From positions 372,001 through 436,000 of the forward strand of contig NZ_CP090371.1 of the NCBI RefSeq assembly GCF_021431925.1: 64,000 bases of DNA, read 5' to 3'. Shown in pieces: positions 17,954 to 26,698 of this stretch. The notes under the pieces were generated by a model. It saw only the letters and a program-made list of their open reading frames with translations. It was not told the origin of the DNA and did not search any database. A program made the position numbers and the translations under genes. Every line of letters begins with the position of its first letter. The first letter of the stretch is position 1. The DNA is from Halobaculum sp. CBA1158. Its GTDB lineage: Archaea; Halobacteriota; Halobacteria; Halobacteriales; Haloferacaceae.

Positions 17954-18583
17954 TTACCAGTAGAGATCGAACTGCAGCGTGGACCGGTCTTCCGTCGCCC
18001 GTTCGTACTCCTCCCGGACGATGCTGAACCGGTGCTGGTCGGTGACCGTGCCGGAGGGGCGCGCGGAGTGGTGCCGGAGCACGCCCTCGTGCCGGCCGCC
18101 GTAGCGGTCGACGTACTTCTCGATCATCCGTCTCGACGGCTCGTTGTCCCGGGCGCACGTCGTGTAGAAGGCGTCCAGGTCGTATCGCTCGAACGTCAAC
18201 TCGACGAACGCCGAGGCGCGCTCAAGTCCGTACTCGCGACCCCAGTACTCCTTCGCGAGCACGATCCCCGACCCCGCCCGCCGCTCGTCCCACTCCGGTC
18301 CGAACGCGGTGACGCCGACGGGATCCCCGTTCTCGTCCGCCGATCGGAGGAGGTACCGCGCGGTCTCCCGATCCTTCCACTGCTCCTCGGCGTGATCGAC
18401 GAACCCGGAGACATCGTCGAGGGTGTCGAACCGGAACCACGGCATGTGCGTCGTCGCCTCACCCCGCCAGTCCTCACGTCGGACGAGGTCGTACAGTTCG
18501 AACACGTCGGTCGCCTCGTGACCGATCCGTTCGAACCGGAGTCGGTCGGTCTCGATCCGTTCGGGAAAGATACCCTGCGTCAT
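17954..18583 (-). CDS. GNAT acetyltransferase, RimJ/RimL-like
   Basis: 209 residues of the acetyltransf_3 type. ERIETDRLRFERI is the typical first strand, GSGIVLAKEYWGREYGLERA holds the acetyl-CoA-binding Gly/Arg loop, and the AFYTTCARDNEPSRRMIEKY stretch is the 'N-x-x-S-x-x-x-I-E-K' helix of RimJ-like enzymes, split here to Asn-Glu-Pro-Ser-Arg-Arg. Substrate unknown. It sits alone between the CorC-like gene, tail to tail, and the phosphate permease. Confidence 0.85.
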   Translation of the reverse strand: MTQGIFPERIETDRLRFERIGHEATDVFELYDLVRREDWRGEATTHMPWFRFDTLDDVSGFVDHAEEQWKDRETARYLLRSADENGDPVGVTAFGPEWDERRAGSGIVLAKEYWGREYGLERASAFVELTFERYDLDAFYTTCARDNEPSRRMIEKYVDRYGGRHEGVLRHHSARPSGTVTDQHRFSIVREEYERATEDRSTLQFDLYW

Positions 18584-18690
18584 TCGTGCGCTCGGATGTC
18601 CGAACGGCCACCGAAAACTGTTGGTGTCGTCGTCCCCGGCCGCACCGATCCGCCCCAGGCGCGACCGGACGTGACGGCCGAGGTTACGAC

Positions 18691-19896
18691 CTACAGCACC
18701 GAATCGACGGCGATGAACGCCCCGTACCCGAGACCCAGCGCCAGCGCCAGCGACCCGATCCACGCGAGCACGGTGTAGCCCATCTTCCGGGTGCTCACGC
18801 CCGCACCCCCCGCGGCGTACCCCGAGCCGATGATCGCGCTCACGATGATCTCGTTGAACGAGACGGGGATGCCGAACGCGACGGCGGTCTGTGCGATGGC
18901 GAAACTGGGGATGAGCGCGGCGATGGAGCGCCGGGGTCCCAGCGAGGAGTAGTCCTGCGCGAGCGCCTTGATCATCCGCGGCGCGCCGGTCCACGACCCC
19001 GCCAACAGGCCGAGGCCGCCGCCGACGAGCACGGCGATCAGCGGGATCTGCACGTCGGCACCCTCGCCGCCGATCAGCGGGACGAGCGGGCCGATCGCGA
19101 GGCCGACCTGCGAGCCGCCCGCCGAGAACGCCACGAGCCCGCCCAACACGAGCAGGAAGCGCCGCTGTCCCCGGGCCTGGTCGGCCCGCATGTCGCGGTG
19201 CAGCGCCAGCGCGACCACCACCGCGAACGCGACGGTCACGAGCAGGCGGCCGACGGGGAGCCCGGCGGCGTCGGCGACGGGGACGACGTCGGACGCGACG
19301 CCCGCGAGCGAGCGCTGGACGCCCGGCGGGCCGAGGACGGTGAAGCCGACGTTGGCGACGAGCGCGGCGACCAGGCCCGCGAGCGTCGGGACGGCGACCG
19401 TCTCGGCGACGCGCTCGGCGCGCAGGAGCCGCGCGGTCGCGTACGCGATGAACCCCCCGACGAACGGCGTTGCGACCCACAGCGCGACGATCTCGCGGTA
19501 CTTCCCCCACGCCGGGTCGCCCCCGAGCGCGAGGCCGACGCCGACGACCGCGCCGGTGACGGTGAAGGCGGTGGCGATCGGGTAGCCCGCGAACACGCCG
19601 ATCGCGACGAGCACCGCGGCGGTGATCAGCCCGACGATGGCGGCGGTGGCGGTGATGGGGGCCCCGATGATGAGGTCGTTGCCGACGGCCTCGGTGACGT
19701 TCGCGCCCTGCAACACCGCTCCGAGGAAGCCGAGCACCCCGACGATCAGGCCGGCGCGCATCACCGAGATGGCGTTCGCGCCGACGGCGGGGGCGAACGG
19801 CGTCGACCCCGAGGAGCCGGCACCGATCGCCCACGCCATGAACAGCGACGCGAGTCCGGCGACGAGAAGGGTGACGAGGGTGCCGGTCGCGACCAT
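18691..19896 (-). CDS. PiT-family inorganic phosphate (or sulfate) permease
   Basis: 401 residues, almost entirely hydrophobic, with about ten TM helices. The PiT signature appears twice: GANAISVMRAG with QGANVTEAVGNDLI in the N-terminal repeat, and AFSAGGSQVGLAIGPL and FNEIIVSAIIGSGYA in the C-terminal repeat. In classical members the signature is G-x-N-D-x-x-N-A; here Asp is absent from the first copy (GANAIS), a feature I have seen in haloarchaeal members. Transport is probably driven by Na+ or H+. No neighbouring PhoU-like regulator is present, although many PiT genes have one. Confidence 0.88.
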   Translation of the reverse strand: MVATGTLVTLLVAGLASLFMAWAIGAGSSGSTPFAPAVGANAISVMRAGLIVGVLGFLGAVLQGANVTEAVGNDLIIGAPITATAAIVGLITAAVLVAIGVFAGYPIATAFTVTGAVVGVGLALGGDPAWGKYREIVALWVATPFVGGFIAYATARLLRAERVAETVAVPTLAGLVAALVANVGFTVLGPPGVQRSLAGVASDVVPVADAAGLPVGRLLVTVAFAVVVALALHRDMRADQARGQRRFLLVLGGLVAFSAGGSQVGLAIGPLVPLIGGEGADVQIPLIAVLVGGGLGLLAGSWTGAPRMIKALAQDYSSLGPRRSIAALIPSFAIAQTAVAFGIPVSFNEIIVSAIIGSGYAAGGAGVSTRKMGYTVLAWIGSLALALGLGYGAFIAVDSVL

Positions 19897-20018
19897 GTCA
19901 CTTCCTCACCCGCCGCGAATAAGTCCTTGTTGGGTTCCGGGCGACGTGTCGCGGTCGCCGCCGAGATCGGCGGTCGTCTCCGGCGGGCGTGGAACCGCGG
20001 ACGCCGCTCGCCCGTCGG

Positions 20019-20174
20019 TTACCGTTTGCCCTGGTCGTACCCCTCGGCGGCGCTCACGAGGATCCGGCGGACGAAGAGGTAGCCGCCGAACACCAGCGCC
20101 AGGAGGACGACGAGGATGACCGTCAGCGCCGGGTTCGCCGCGACGGCGTCGACGAGCGTGTCCACGATCTGCAT
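20019..20174 (-). CDS. Small single-pass membrane protein
   Basis: 51 residues from the ATG at 20174: a short amphipathic start (MQIVDTLVDAVAANP), one TM helix (ALTVILVVLLALVFGGYLFV) and a charged C-terminus (RRILVSAAEGYDQGKR) that follows the positive-inside rule. A longer frame exists, but its residues 1-28 look non-coding. Haloarchaeal conserved small membrane protein; function not known to me. Confidence 0.68.
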   Translation of the reverse strand: MQIVDTLVDAVAANPALTVILVVLLALVFGGYLFVRRILVSAAEGYDQGKR

Positions 20175-20315
20175 GCTCGCGGATGCGGCGCTCCGGGTGA
20201 TAGGGGTTTCGACGAGCGGAGACGCGACAGCCGTGCTGGTCGGCGGCCGGGCGGTCAACGGTCGGGCCCCGCCGGTTGAGCGACCTAGCGATCGGGCGGT
20301 CGGGCAGCCCGGCGA

Positions 20316-21038
20316 TCACGCCTCCGCGTTCGCGTCGCCGGCGGCGGCGTCCTCCTCCCGGATTCGCCGGCAGTAGGCCGTGAAGTTGTCGAACAGCGTC
20401 TTCGCCTCGCAGGCGGCGTCGTACCGCTCGGGGGTGATGTCCGCGAGCACGCGGTCGACGGCCTCGTCGCCGATCCGGTCGCGCTTGCCCTCGGTCACGC
20501 GCTCGGCGGTCTCGACGTCGTACTCGGGGTGGAACTGAACGCCCCAGCAGCGACCCTTCCGGAAGGCGTGGACGCCGAACTCGTTCTCGGCGAGCAGCTC
20601 AGCCCCCGGCGGCAGCTCTGCCACCTCGTCGCCGTGGGTGGTGAAGACCGTGAACTCCTCGTCGATGCCGTCGAACAGTTCGTCGTCGCCGCGGTGGGTG
20701 ACCTCGTTGTAGCCGATCTCGAAGTCGTCCATGCCGCCGACGCGACCCCCTAACGCCTCCGCGAGCACCTGGTGGCCGTAGCAGACGCCGAGGATCGGGA
20801 GGCCGCGCTCGGCGGCCTCTGCGGTCCACTCGACCAGCGGCGGGATCCACTCCTCGTCCCAGTAGACGGAAGAGCGCGATCCGGTGATCACCACCCCGTC
20901 GAACTCAAAGTGGTCCGGTATCTGTCGCGCGTTCGCGTCGAACTCCACGAGGTCGGCGTCGAGTTCCCGCCGGAAGTTTCGCGCCGTGTTCGCGCTCTCG
21001 TGAGCCGCGTTGAGCAACGCGAGTCGAAGTCGTGTCAT
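20316..21038 (-). CDS. Class I glutamine amidotransferase (GMP synthase-like)
   Basis: 240 residues. The catalytic triad is visible: Cys86 in LGVCYGHQ, His170 and Glu172 in VQFHPEYD. Upstream, GVVITGSRSSVYWDEEW forms the oxyanion-side loop. It is a free-standing domain, not fused to a synthetase, and resembles the YfeJ/gamma-glutamyl hydrolase-like GATase group. Possible substrates are glutamine or gamma-glutamyl compounds. The ATG at 21038 begins MTRLRLALLNAAHES. Upstream (21088-21120) is a short GCCGTCGTC tandem tract. Confidence 0.9.
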   Translation of the reverse strand: MTRLRLALLNAAHESANTARNFRRELDADLVEFDANARQIPDHFEFDGVVITGSRSSVYWDEEWIPPLVEWTAEAAERGLPILGVCYGHQVLAEALGGRVGGMDDFEIGYNEVTHRGDDELFDGIDEEFTVFTTHGDEVAELPPGAELLAENEFGVHAFRKGRCWGVQFHPEYDVETAERVTEGKRDRIGDEAVDRVLADITPERYDAACEAKTLFDNFTAYCRRIREEDAAAGDANAEA

Positions 21039-21087
21039 TACCCCGTGGTGGGTCGCTCGCGGGCAAAGGGCTTGCGTCGCTCGCAGG

Positions 21088-21120
<33 letters not shown>

Positions 21121-21162
21121 GGGCACCGTCGCCGCCGGCGTCCGCGACGCCGGCAGTTCGGT

Positions 21163-22002
21163 CTAGCCGCCGTCGAAAAACGCCAGAATCCGGTCGTTCA
21201 CCTCGCGGCTCGCCTCCACGTTCGCGAGGTGGCCGGCCCCGTCGACGCCGACGAACTCCCCCCGCGGCAGCCCCTCGGCGAGTTCCCGCCCCTTCGCCGG
21301 CGGACACACCCGGTCCTCGGTCCCGTGGATCACCAGCGCCTCGTCGGTCACCTCGTACAGCCTGTCGGTGAGGTCGAAGTCACGGACGGCCTCGCGCGCG
21401 GCCTCCCACGCGTCGCGGTCGGCGTCCTCGAGGGCTCGCCACTCGACGATCCGCGAGACGACGTCGGGCTGATACGACATGAAGTCGTCGGTCACGGCCG
21501 CCCGGAGCGACGACTCCAGCGCCTCGGGGTCGTCGGGATCGGCCCACAGCGGGTCGGGATCCAGTCCCCCGCCGTAGGCCGCGGTCCCGACGAGCGCGAG
21601 CCTGCGAACCCGCCCCGACCGCGCGGCGGCGCGGAGCGCGACCATCCCGCCGAGGCCGACGCCGACGAGGTCGACCGACCGGACGCTCGCGTCGGCGAGG
21701 ACGGCCTCGAGGTCCGCCGCGAGGTCGCCGACGGCGTACGGCCCCGGCGGCGCGTCGGAGTCGGCCGTCCCGCGGGTCGCGGGCACGATCAGCCGGCGCG
21801 GGCCGGCCAGGGCGGCGTGTTGCCATCCCCACTGCCACGGCCCGTACCCGATCTCCCCGCAGACGGCGACGGGGATCGGGTCGCCGTCGCGGTCGCCCCC
21901 GCTGCCCCCGCCGCGACCGCCGCCCGCGTCGCCGTCTCCCCCGCTCTCGTCGCCGGCGACCTCGTAGTACAGGTCCACGTCTCCGTTCGTCGCGTGCGGC
22001 AC
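21163..22002 (-). CDS. Alpha/beta-hydrolase-fold protein with Gly at the nucleophile position
   Basis: 279 residues from a GTG (MPHATNGDVDLYYEV, the usual start of this family); an ATG at 22032 gives a longer, less likely form. The fold elements are clear: SVDLVGVGLGGMVALRAA is the nucleophile elbow, HGTEDRVCPP gives Asp230, and GAGHLANVEAS gives His258. The elbow reads G-V-G-L-G-G, so residue 116 is Gly where active enzymes have Ser, Asp or Cys. I checked this on the complementary bases at 21650-21660. Residues 16-42 are a Gly/Asp-rich low-complexity insert. It may be a non-catalytic or differently catalytic member. Confidence 0.8.
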   Translation of the reverse strand: MPHATNGDVDLYYEVAGDESGGDGDAGGGRGGGSGGDRDGDPIPVAVCGEIGYGPWQWGWQHAALAGPRRLIVPATRGTADSDAPPGPYAVGDLAADLEAVLADASVRSVDLVGVGLGGMVALRAAARSGRVRRLALVGTAAYGGGLDPDPLWADPDDPEALESSLRAAVTDDFMSYQPDVVSRIVEWRALEDADRDAWEAAREAVRDFDLTDRLYEVTDEALVIHGTEDRVCPPAKGRELAEGLPRGEFVGVDGAGHLANVEASREVNDRILAFFDGG

Positions 22003-22109
22003 AGGCGGGCGTTCGCCCCGCCGCGGGGTCAAACCATCGGGTCGTCGCAGCCCCCGTCTCGGGCTCGCCGATCGCGCGATATTTCCGCGGCGACGCCGAC
22101 GCTCACGAC

Positions 22110-23135
22110 ATGATCGACTTCCGTTCGGACACGGTGACCCGCCCGAGCGACGAGATGCGCGAGGCCGCCCGCGACGCCCCCGTCGGCGACGACGTGTACC
22201 GCGACGATCCGACGGTCAACGAACTGGAGGCGCGCGCGGCCGACCTCGCCGGCTTCGAGGACGCGCTGTACGTCCCCTCGGGGACGATGGGCAACCAGAT
22301 CGCGATCCGCACGCACACCGACCGCGGGCAGGAACTGCTGTGCGACGAGCAGGCCCACGTCTACAAGTGGGAACTGGGCGGTATCCCGCAGCTCTCGGGG
22401 GTCCAGCCGCGGATCCTCGACTGCGGCGACCGCTGCGTCCCGACGCCCGAGCAGGTGCGCGAGGGGTTCGTCGCCGAGGACCTCCACCGCCCCGGCACGG
22501 GGCTGCTGTGTCTGGAGAACACGCACAACTCCCGCGGCGGCGTCGCGGTCCCGAAGGCCGACATCGACGCCGCGGCCGACGCCGCCCGCGACCTGGACGT
22601 CCCGGTCCACCTCGACGGCGCGCGCTTCCTCAACGCCTGTGTCGCTCTCGACACCGATCCCGCGGCGATGACCGAGTCGGTCGACTCGGTGATGTTCTGT
22701 CTCTCGAAGGGGCTCGGCGCGCCGGTCGGCTCCGTGCTCGCCGGCGACGAGGAGTTCGTCGACCGCGCACGCCGGATCCGGAAGCTGTTCGGCGGCGCGA
22801 TGCGCCAGGCGGGAGTGATCGCCGCGCCCGGCCTGCGAGCGCTGGAGAACGTCGACCGCCTCGCGGAGGACCACGCCAACGCCGCCCGCCTCGCCGAGGG
22901 ACTGAACGACATCTCGGGGCTGTCCGCGCCCGCGCCCGACACCAACATCGTGATGGTGGACAGCGAGGACGCCGGCCTGACGGGCGAGGAGCTGTCGGCC
23001 GCCTGCAAGGACGAGGGCGTCTCCTTCAGCGCCTTCGACGACTACACCTGCCGGCTGTGCACGCACCTCGACGTGAGCGAGGCGGACGTGGACGAGGCGC
23101 TCGACCGGATCGAGTCGGTCGTCGCCGCGGCCTGA
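22110..23135 (+). CDS. ltaE: Low-specificity L-threonine aldolase
   Basis: 341 residues, fold-type I PLP enzyme cleaving threonine (or allo-threonine) to glycine and acetaldehyde. It starts at the family signature MIDFRSDTVTRPSDEMREA, continues with VYRDDPTVNELE, VPSGTMGNQIA, LENTHNSRGG and HLDGARFLNA (the PLP-pyridine Asp), and has the Schiff-base lysine K200 in CLSKGLGAPVGS. Length and motif order are normal. It is divergent from the hydrolase with a 107-nt spacer. A beta-eliminating or serine-related activity is possible within the family. Confidence 0.93.
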   Translation: MIDFRSDTVTRPSDEMREAARDAPVGDDVYRDDPTVNELEARAADLAGFEDALYVPSGTMGNQIAIRTHTDRGQELLCDEQAHVYKWELGGIPQLSGVQPRILDCGDRCVPTPEQVREGFVAEDLHRPGTGLLCLENTHNSRGGVAVPKADIDAAADAARDLDVPVHLDGARFLNACVALDTDPAAMTESVDSVMFCLSKGLGAPVGSVLAGDEEFVDRARRIRKLFGGAMRQAGVIAAPGLRALENVDRLAEDHANAARLAEGLNDISGLSAPAPDTNIVMVDSEDAGLTGEELSAACKDEGVSFSAFDDYTCRLCTHLDVSEADVDEALDRIESVVAAA

Positions 23136-23195
23136 CTCGCCCGGATGGCGGATCGGTCGGCCGGTCGACCGCTCGGCCGGTCGGCCGCTCGACCG

Positions 23196-23202
23196 GTTTA
23201 TG
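23196..23202 (+). promoter_or_regulatory. TATA element of the TspO gene
   Basis: GTTTATG centred 27-28 nt before the ATG at 23227. Its own ATG at 23200 is the start of the longest frame, but lying inside the TATA box it cannot be on the transcript; the gene is therefore read from 23227. Confidence 0.6.
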
Positions 23203-23226
23203 ACGTCGGCCGACGTACGTGGATCG

Positions 23227-23793
23227 ATGACCGACAGTTCGCCGGCCGTCGCTCGGACGGACTCGAGGCCCGACCCGGATCACGATCCCGACCGGAGTTC
23301 GGGACCGCGCTCGGGACTCGGTGACCGCCTCGACGGGCTCGGCGGTCTCCTCGCACTCGTGGTCGCCGTCAACGTCGCGGGCGCTGTGCCGGCGCTGCTC
23401 GGCGGCCCCGACACCGCGTGGTTCGCGTCGCTGACGAAGCCGGCGATATACCCGCCCGGGTGGCTGTTCGGCGTCGTCTGGACGGCGCTGTTCACGCTTT
23501 CCGGGGCGGCCCTGTGGCTCGTCATCCGCGCCGAGGCCACGGCCGCCCGCCGCCTCGCGCTGTGGGCGTTTCTCCTCCAGTTCGCGTTCAACGTCGCGTG
23601 GACGCCGACGTTCTTCGCGCTGCGGGAGATCGCCGCGGCGCTGGCGGTGATCCTCGCGCTCGCCGTGGTGCTGACAGGGACGATCGCCGCGTTCGCCCGC
23701 GTCGACCGACGGGCGGCGGCGCTGCTGGTGCCGTATCTCGCCTGGGCGTGTTTCGCGGCGGTGCTGAACTACCGATTCCTCGTGTTGAACTGA
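23227..23793 (+). CDS. tspO: TspO/MBR-family tryptophan-rich sensory protein
   Basis: 188 residues. After a 35-residue charged tail there are five TM helices. Family marks include WFASLTKPAIYPPGWLFGVVWT, the signature between TM1 and TM2, and WAFLLQFAFNVAWTPTFFALRE (the N-x-x-W-x-x-x-F-F pattern). TspO proteins bind porphyrins, haem-related ligands and cholesterol, and act in oxidative stress or tetrapyrrole control. It has fewer Trp than bacterial examples but keeps the key ones. It ends 12 nt before the stop of the convergent histidine kinase gene. Confidence 0.92.
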   Translation: MTDSSPAVARTDSRPDPDHDPDRSSGPRSGLGDRLDGLGGLLALVVAVNVAGAVPALLGGPDTAWFASLTKPAIYPPGWLFGVVWTALFTLSGAALWLVIRAEATAARRLALWAFLLQFAFNVAWTPTFFALREIAAALAVILALAVVLTGTIAAFARVDRRAAALLVPYLAWACFAAVLNYRFLVLN

Positions 23794-23805
23794 CGCCGGC
23801 GACCG

Positions 23806-26592
23806 TCACCGGCCACCGGTGCCCGGTTCTCCCTCGCCGGTGTCGAACTCGAAGCGCGCGCCGCCGGTGTCGTCCTCGGTCAACTCCACGTCCCAGCCGT
23901 GCGCCTCGGCGATGCGCCGGACGATCGCCAGCCCGAAGCCGGTGCCGTCGTCGGCCGTGGTGTACCCGATCTCGAACGCCGACTCCCGGTTCTCGGGCGA
24001 GACTCCGGGGCCGTCGTCGGCGACCGCGAAGCCGTCGTCGGTCGCCTCCACGCGCACAGTCGGGGCGTCGCCGCCGTGCTCGACGGCGTTGCGAAAGAGG
24101 TTGCCGAACAGGTCGCCCAGTCGGTCCGGGTCGGCGTCGACGACGACGCCCGATTCGGCCTCGAACGTCGCGTCGCCGGTGTCGACGGTCGCCCACGCGC
24201 GCTCGGCCGCCTCGTCGATGTCGGTCCGGTCGGTGTCGCCGACGACCCGGCCGTCACGCGCGAGCGTGAGCAGGTCGTCGATCAGGTCGCGCATCCGGCC
24301 GACCGCGTCCGCGACGGTCTCGAGGTGTTCGTCGTCGCCGGTCTCCCTCGCGAGGTCGAGGTAGCCCTCGGCGACCGACAGGGGGTTGCGCAGGTCGTGG
24401 CTCACGACGCTCGCGAACTCGTCGAGGCGCTCGTTCTGCCTGCGCAGCGCCCGTTCGCGCTCGCGGCGCTCGGTGATGTCCGAGTAGATGGCGTAGCCGC
24501 CGACGTTCTCGCTGCCCAACTCCAACGGGACGACGTACATGAGGAAGTCGCGGACGCCGTCTGCCGTGCCGCGACGCACCTCCTTGCGGAGGCTCTCTCC
24601 GTTGTGGAGCCGCTCGTTGAACTCCTCGGCCTCCGCCTCCGCCTGGGCGTCGTCGGGGACGATGTAGTCGTCGACGTACTCGCCGACCACCTCGTCGCCG
24701 TAGCCGAAGGCGTCCTCGAAGGCGGAGTTGACCGCTCGAAAGACGGGGTCGCCGTCGACGAGTTCGAAGGAGATGGCGGCGTCGGGGACGTTCTCGAACA
24801 GCGCCGAGAGCCGGTCGCGCTCGGCGCGCAGGTCCGCCTGCGTTCGGACCCGTTCGAGCGAGACGGCGACGTGCGCCATCAGCAGCTCCGCGTTGTTGAG
24901 GTCGTCGTCGTCGAAGGCGTTCGCCTCGGTGGCGACCGCCTGGAACACGCCGAGGTCGCCGAGGGGGATCGAGACGGCCGAGCGGTACTCCGACCTGACC
25001 GGCGCGGCGTCGTCGTCGTCGGTGAGGTCGCCGATGACGACCGACTCGCCCGTCTGATACGTCTTGCCGGCGACCCCCTCATCGAGGCCCATCGGACGCG
25101 CCCCCTCGGGCCTGTTCCCGTCGGCGTCGACCGGCACGAGCTTGTCCCCGCGCCGCAGCGACAGCGTCGACTTGTCGAACGAGAGCACGTCCCGTGCCGC
25201 TCGGATGGCCCGTTCGACCAGCGCGTCCTCGGACTCGGCCCCGGCCAGTTCGGCCGTGGCGACGTGGAGCCGCTCGATCGTCTCTCTGGCGTCCCGCAGC
25301 GCCGCCTCCGAGCGGATCCGCTCCCGGGTCGCCGTCGCGTACGAGACGAGCAGCTCAGCGAACTCGAGGTCGCTGTCGTCGAACGCGCCGGTCTCGTCGG
25401 TGACCGCCTGGAAGACGGCGTCGCCGGCGAACGGGACCGAGACGAGCGATCGGGACTCGCCGTCGTGGGAACTCGCGATCTCGTGTGCGACGATGTCGTC
25501 GACGACGAGGGACTCGCCCTCGGAGTGGCTGTGTTCGAATGCGCCGAACCCCCGCTCGAACTCCGTCGGGAGCCTCGGGTCGCTCGTCGCGCGGCGGCGA
25601 AAGCGGTCCTCCTCGGCGGTGTACACGCACGAGCGGTCGAACGACAGCACGCGCTGGGCGATCTCGACGGTGAGCTCGAACAGCTCGTCCTCGCTGCCGG
25701 CGTCGACGAGTCGCGGGGCGGCCTCGTGTAGCTCGGCCATCACGCGCTCCCTGCGGGTCAGATCGGTCTGCGCGCGGAGGCGCTCGTACGCCTGCCCCAC
25801 GTGCATCGCCAGCAGCTCCGCCAGCTCGCGGTCGGTCTCGTCGAAGGCGTGCGTGCGCCGCGAGATCGCCTGAAACACCGCGTCGCCCCCGAACGGAACC
25901 GTGATGCTCGATCCGGTCGCCCGCGAGTTCTCGAGGCGTTCGGACGCGACCTCGGCGACGTACACCGTCTCGCCGCGGCGGTAGGCCTGCCCCGCGAGCG
26001 TCCCCTCGATCGGAACCCGGCGCGGGAGCCAGTCGGTCGACCGCTCACGCGCGACGAGTTCCGTCCCGTCCACGTCGACGCCGACCGCGCAGTGGTCGAA
26101 CGAGAGCACGCGACCGGCGACCTCGACCGCCAACTCGAACAGCTCGTCGACGCTGTCGATCGCGGCGATCTCGGCGGCCGCCTCGTGGAGCCGCGTCACG
26201 CGGCGGCGAGCCGCGCGAAGCTGTCGTCTGGTCTCGCCCTCGCGGGCGCGCTCGACCTCGGCGAGGAGTCGCTCGCCGCTGGACCCCCGTTCGACGTATC
26301 CGTCGACGTACGCCGCAGTCGGCTCGTGATCGCTGTACGCGACGACCGGGGTGTCCGTCTCCGTCAGCGCCTCCTGGGCCGACGCGGACAGCGTCGGCTC
26401 GCCGACGAGCACGACGACGTACTGCCGGTCGTTGCCCTCGAGATATCGATCGAGATCCCCGACGGCGACCGTCTCCGCCGCGTCCCCGTCCGCGGCGTTC
26501 GCGAGCGCTCCGGCGACCTCCTCCGGCACCGACGCCCCGTCCTCGGTGACGACGAGGACGGAATATGTAGGTTCAGTGACGGGGCCGGCCAT
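23806..26592 (-). CDS. Multi-GAF/PAS sensor histidine kinase
   Basis: 928 residues with no TM helix, so a cytosolic sensor. Order: receiver-like or degenerate N-terminal domain (1-120, [10 protein letters not shown] but no clear phospho-acceptor set), three GAF domains (about 145-280, 290-430, 445-590; each holds a VLSFD motif and a 'VPFxGDAVFQA' or similar strand), PAS (about 600-720, [25 protein letters not shown] split), HisKA with the H-box SHDLRNPLS (His about 731), and HATPase with N-box [11 protein letters not shown]1 ADDGPGVS and G2 [10 protein letters not shown]. Haloarchaeal kinases of this type often lack a dedicated partner regulator. It is divergent from alaS with 106 nt between starts. 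Confidence 0.93.
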   Translation of the reverse strand: MAGPVTEPTYSVLVVTEDGASVPEEVAGALANAADGDAAETVAVGDLDRYLEGNDRQYVVVLVGEPTLSASAQEALTETDTPVVAYSDHEPTAAYVDGYVERGSSGERLLAEVERAREGETRRQLRAARRRVTRLHEAAAEIAAIDSVDELFELAVEVAGRVLSFDHCAVGVDVDGTELVARERSTDWLPRRVPIEGTLAGQAYRRGETVYVAEVASERLENSRATGSSITVPFGGDAVFQAISRRTHAFDETDRELAELLAMHVGQAYERLRAQTDLTRRERVMAELHEAAPRLVDAGSEDELFELTVEIAQRVLSFDRSCVYTAEEDRFRRRATSDPRLPTEFERGFGAFEHSHSEGESLVVDDIVAHEIASSHDGESRSLVSVPFAGDAVFQAVTDETGAFDDSDLEFAELLVSYATATRERIRSEAALRDARETIERLHVATAELAGAESEDALVERAIRAARDVLSFDKSTLSLRRGDKLVPVDADGNRPEGARPMGLDEGVAGKTYQTGESVVIGDLTDDDDAAPVRSEYRSAVSIPLGDLGVFQAVATEANAFDDDDLNNAELLMAHVAVSLERVRTQADLRAERDRLSALFENVPDAAISFELVDGDPVFRAVNSAFEDAFGYGDEVVGEYVDDYIVPDDAQAEAEAEEFNERLHNGESLRKEVRRGTADGVRDFLMYVVPLELGSENVGGYAIYSDITERRERERALRRQNERLDEFASVVSHDLRNPLSVAEGYLDLARETGDDEHLETVADAVGRMRDLIDDLLTLARDGRVVGDTDRTDIDEAAERAWATVDTGDATFEAESGVVVDADPDRLGDLFGNLFRNAVEHGGDAPTVRVEATDDGFAVADDGPGVSPENRESAFEIGYTTADDGTGFGLAIVRRIAEAHGWDVELTEDDTGGARFEFDTGEGEPGTGGR

Positions 26593-26698
26593 CAGTTACG
26601 ACATGTTGTCGCTTCCCGGTTTAACAGTAACGGGTACCCGAGATCGCATCGGACGCGGCCCGGAACCCTTTTGCGCGGCGACTGGGCACAACGTGGTA

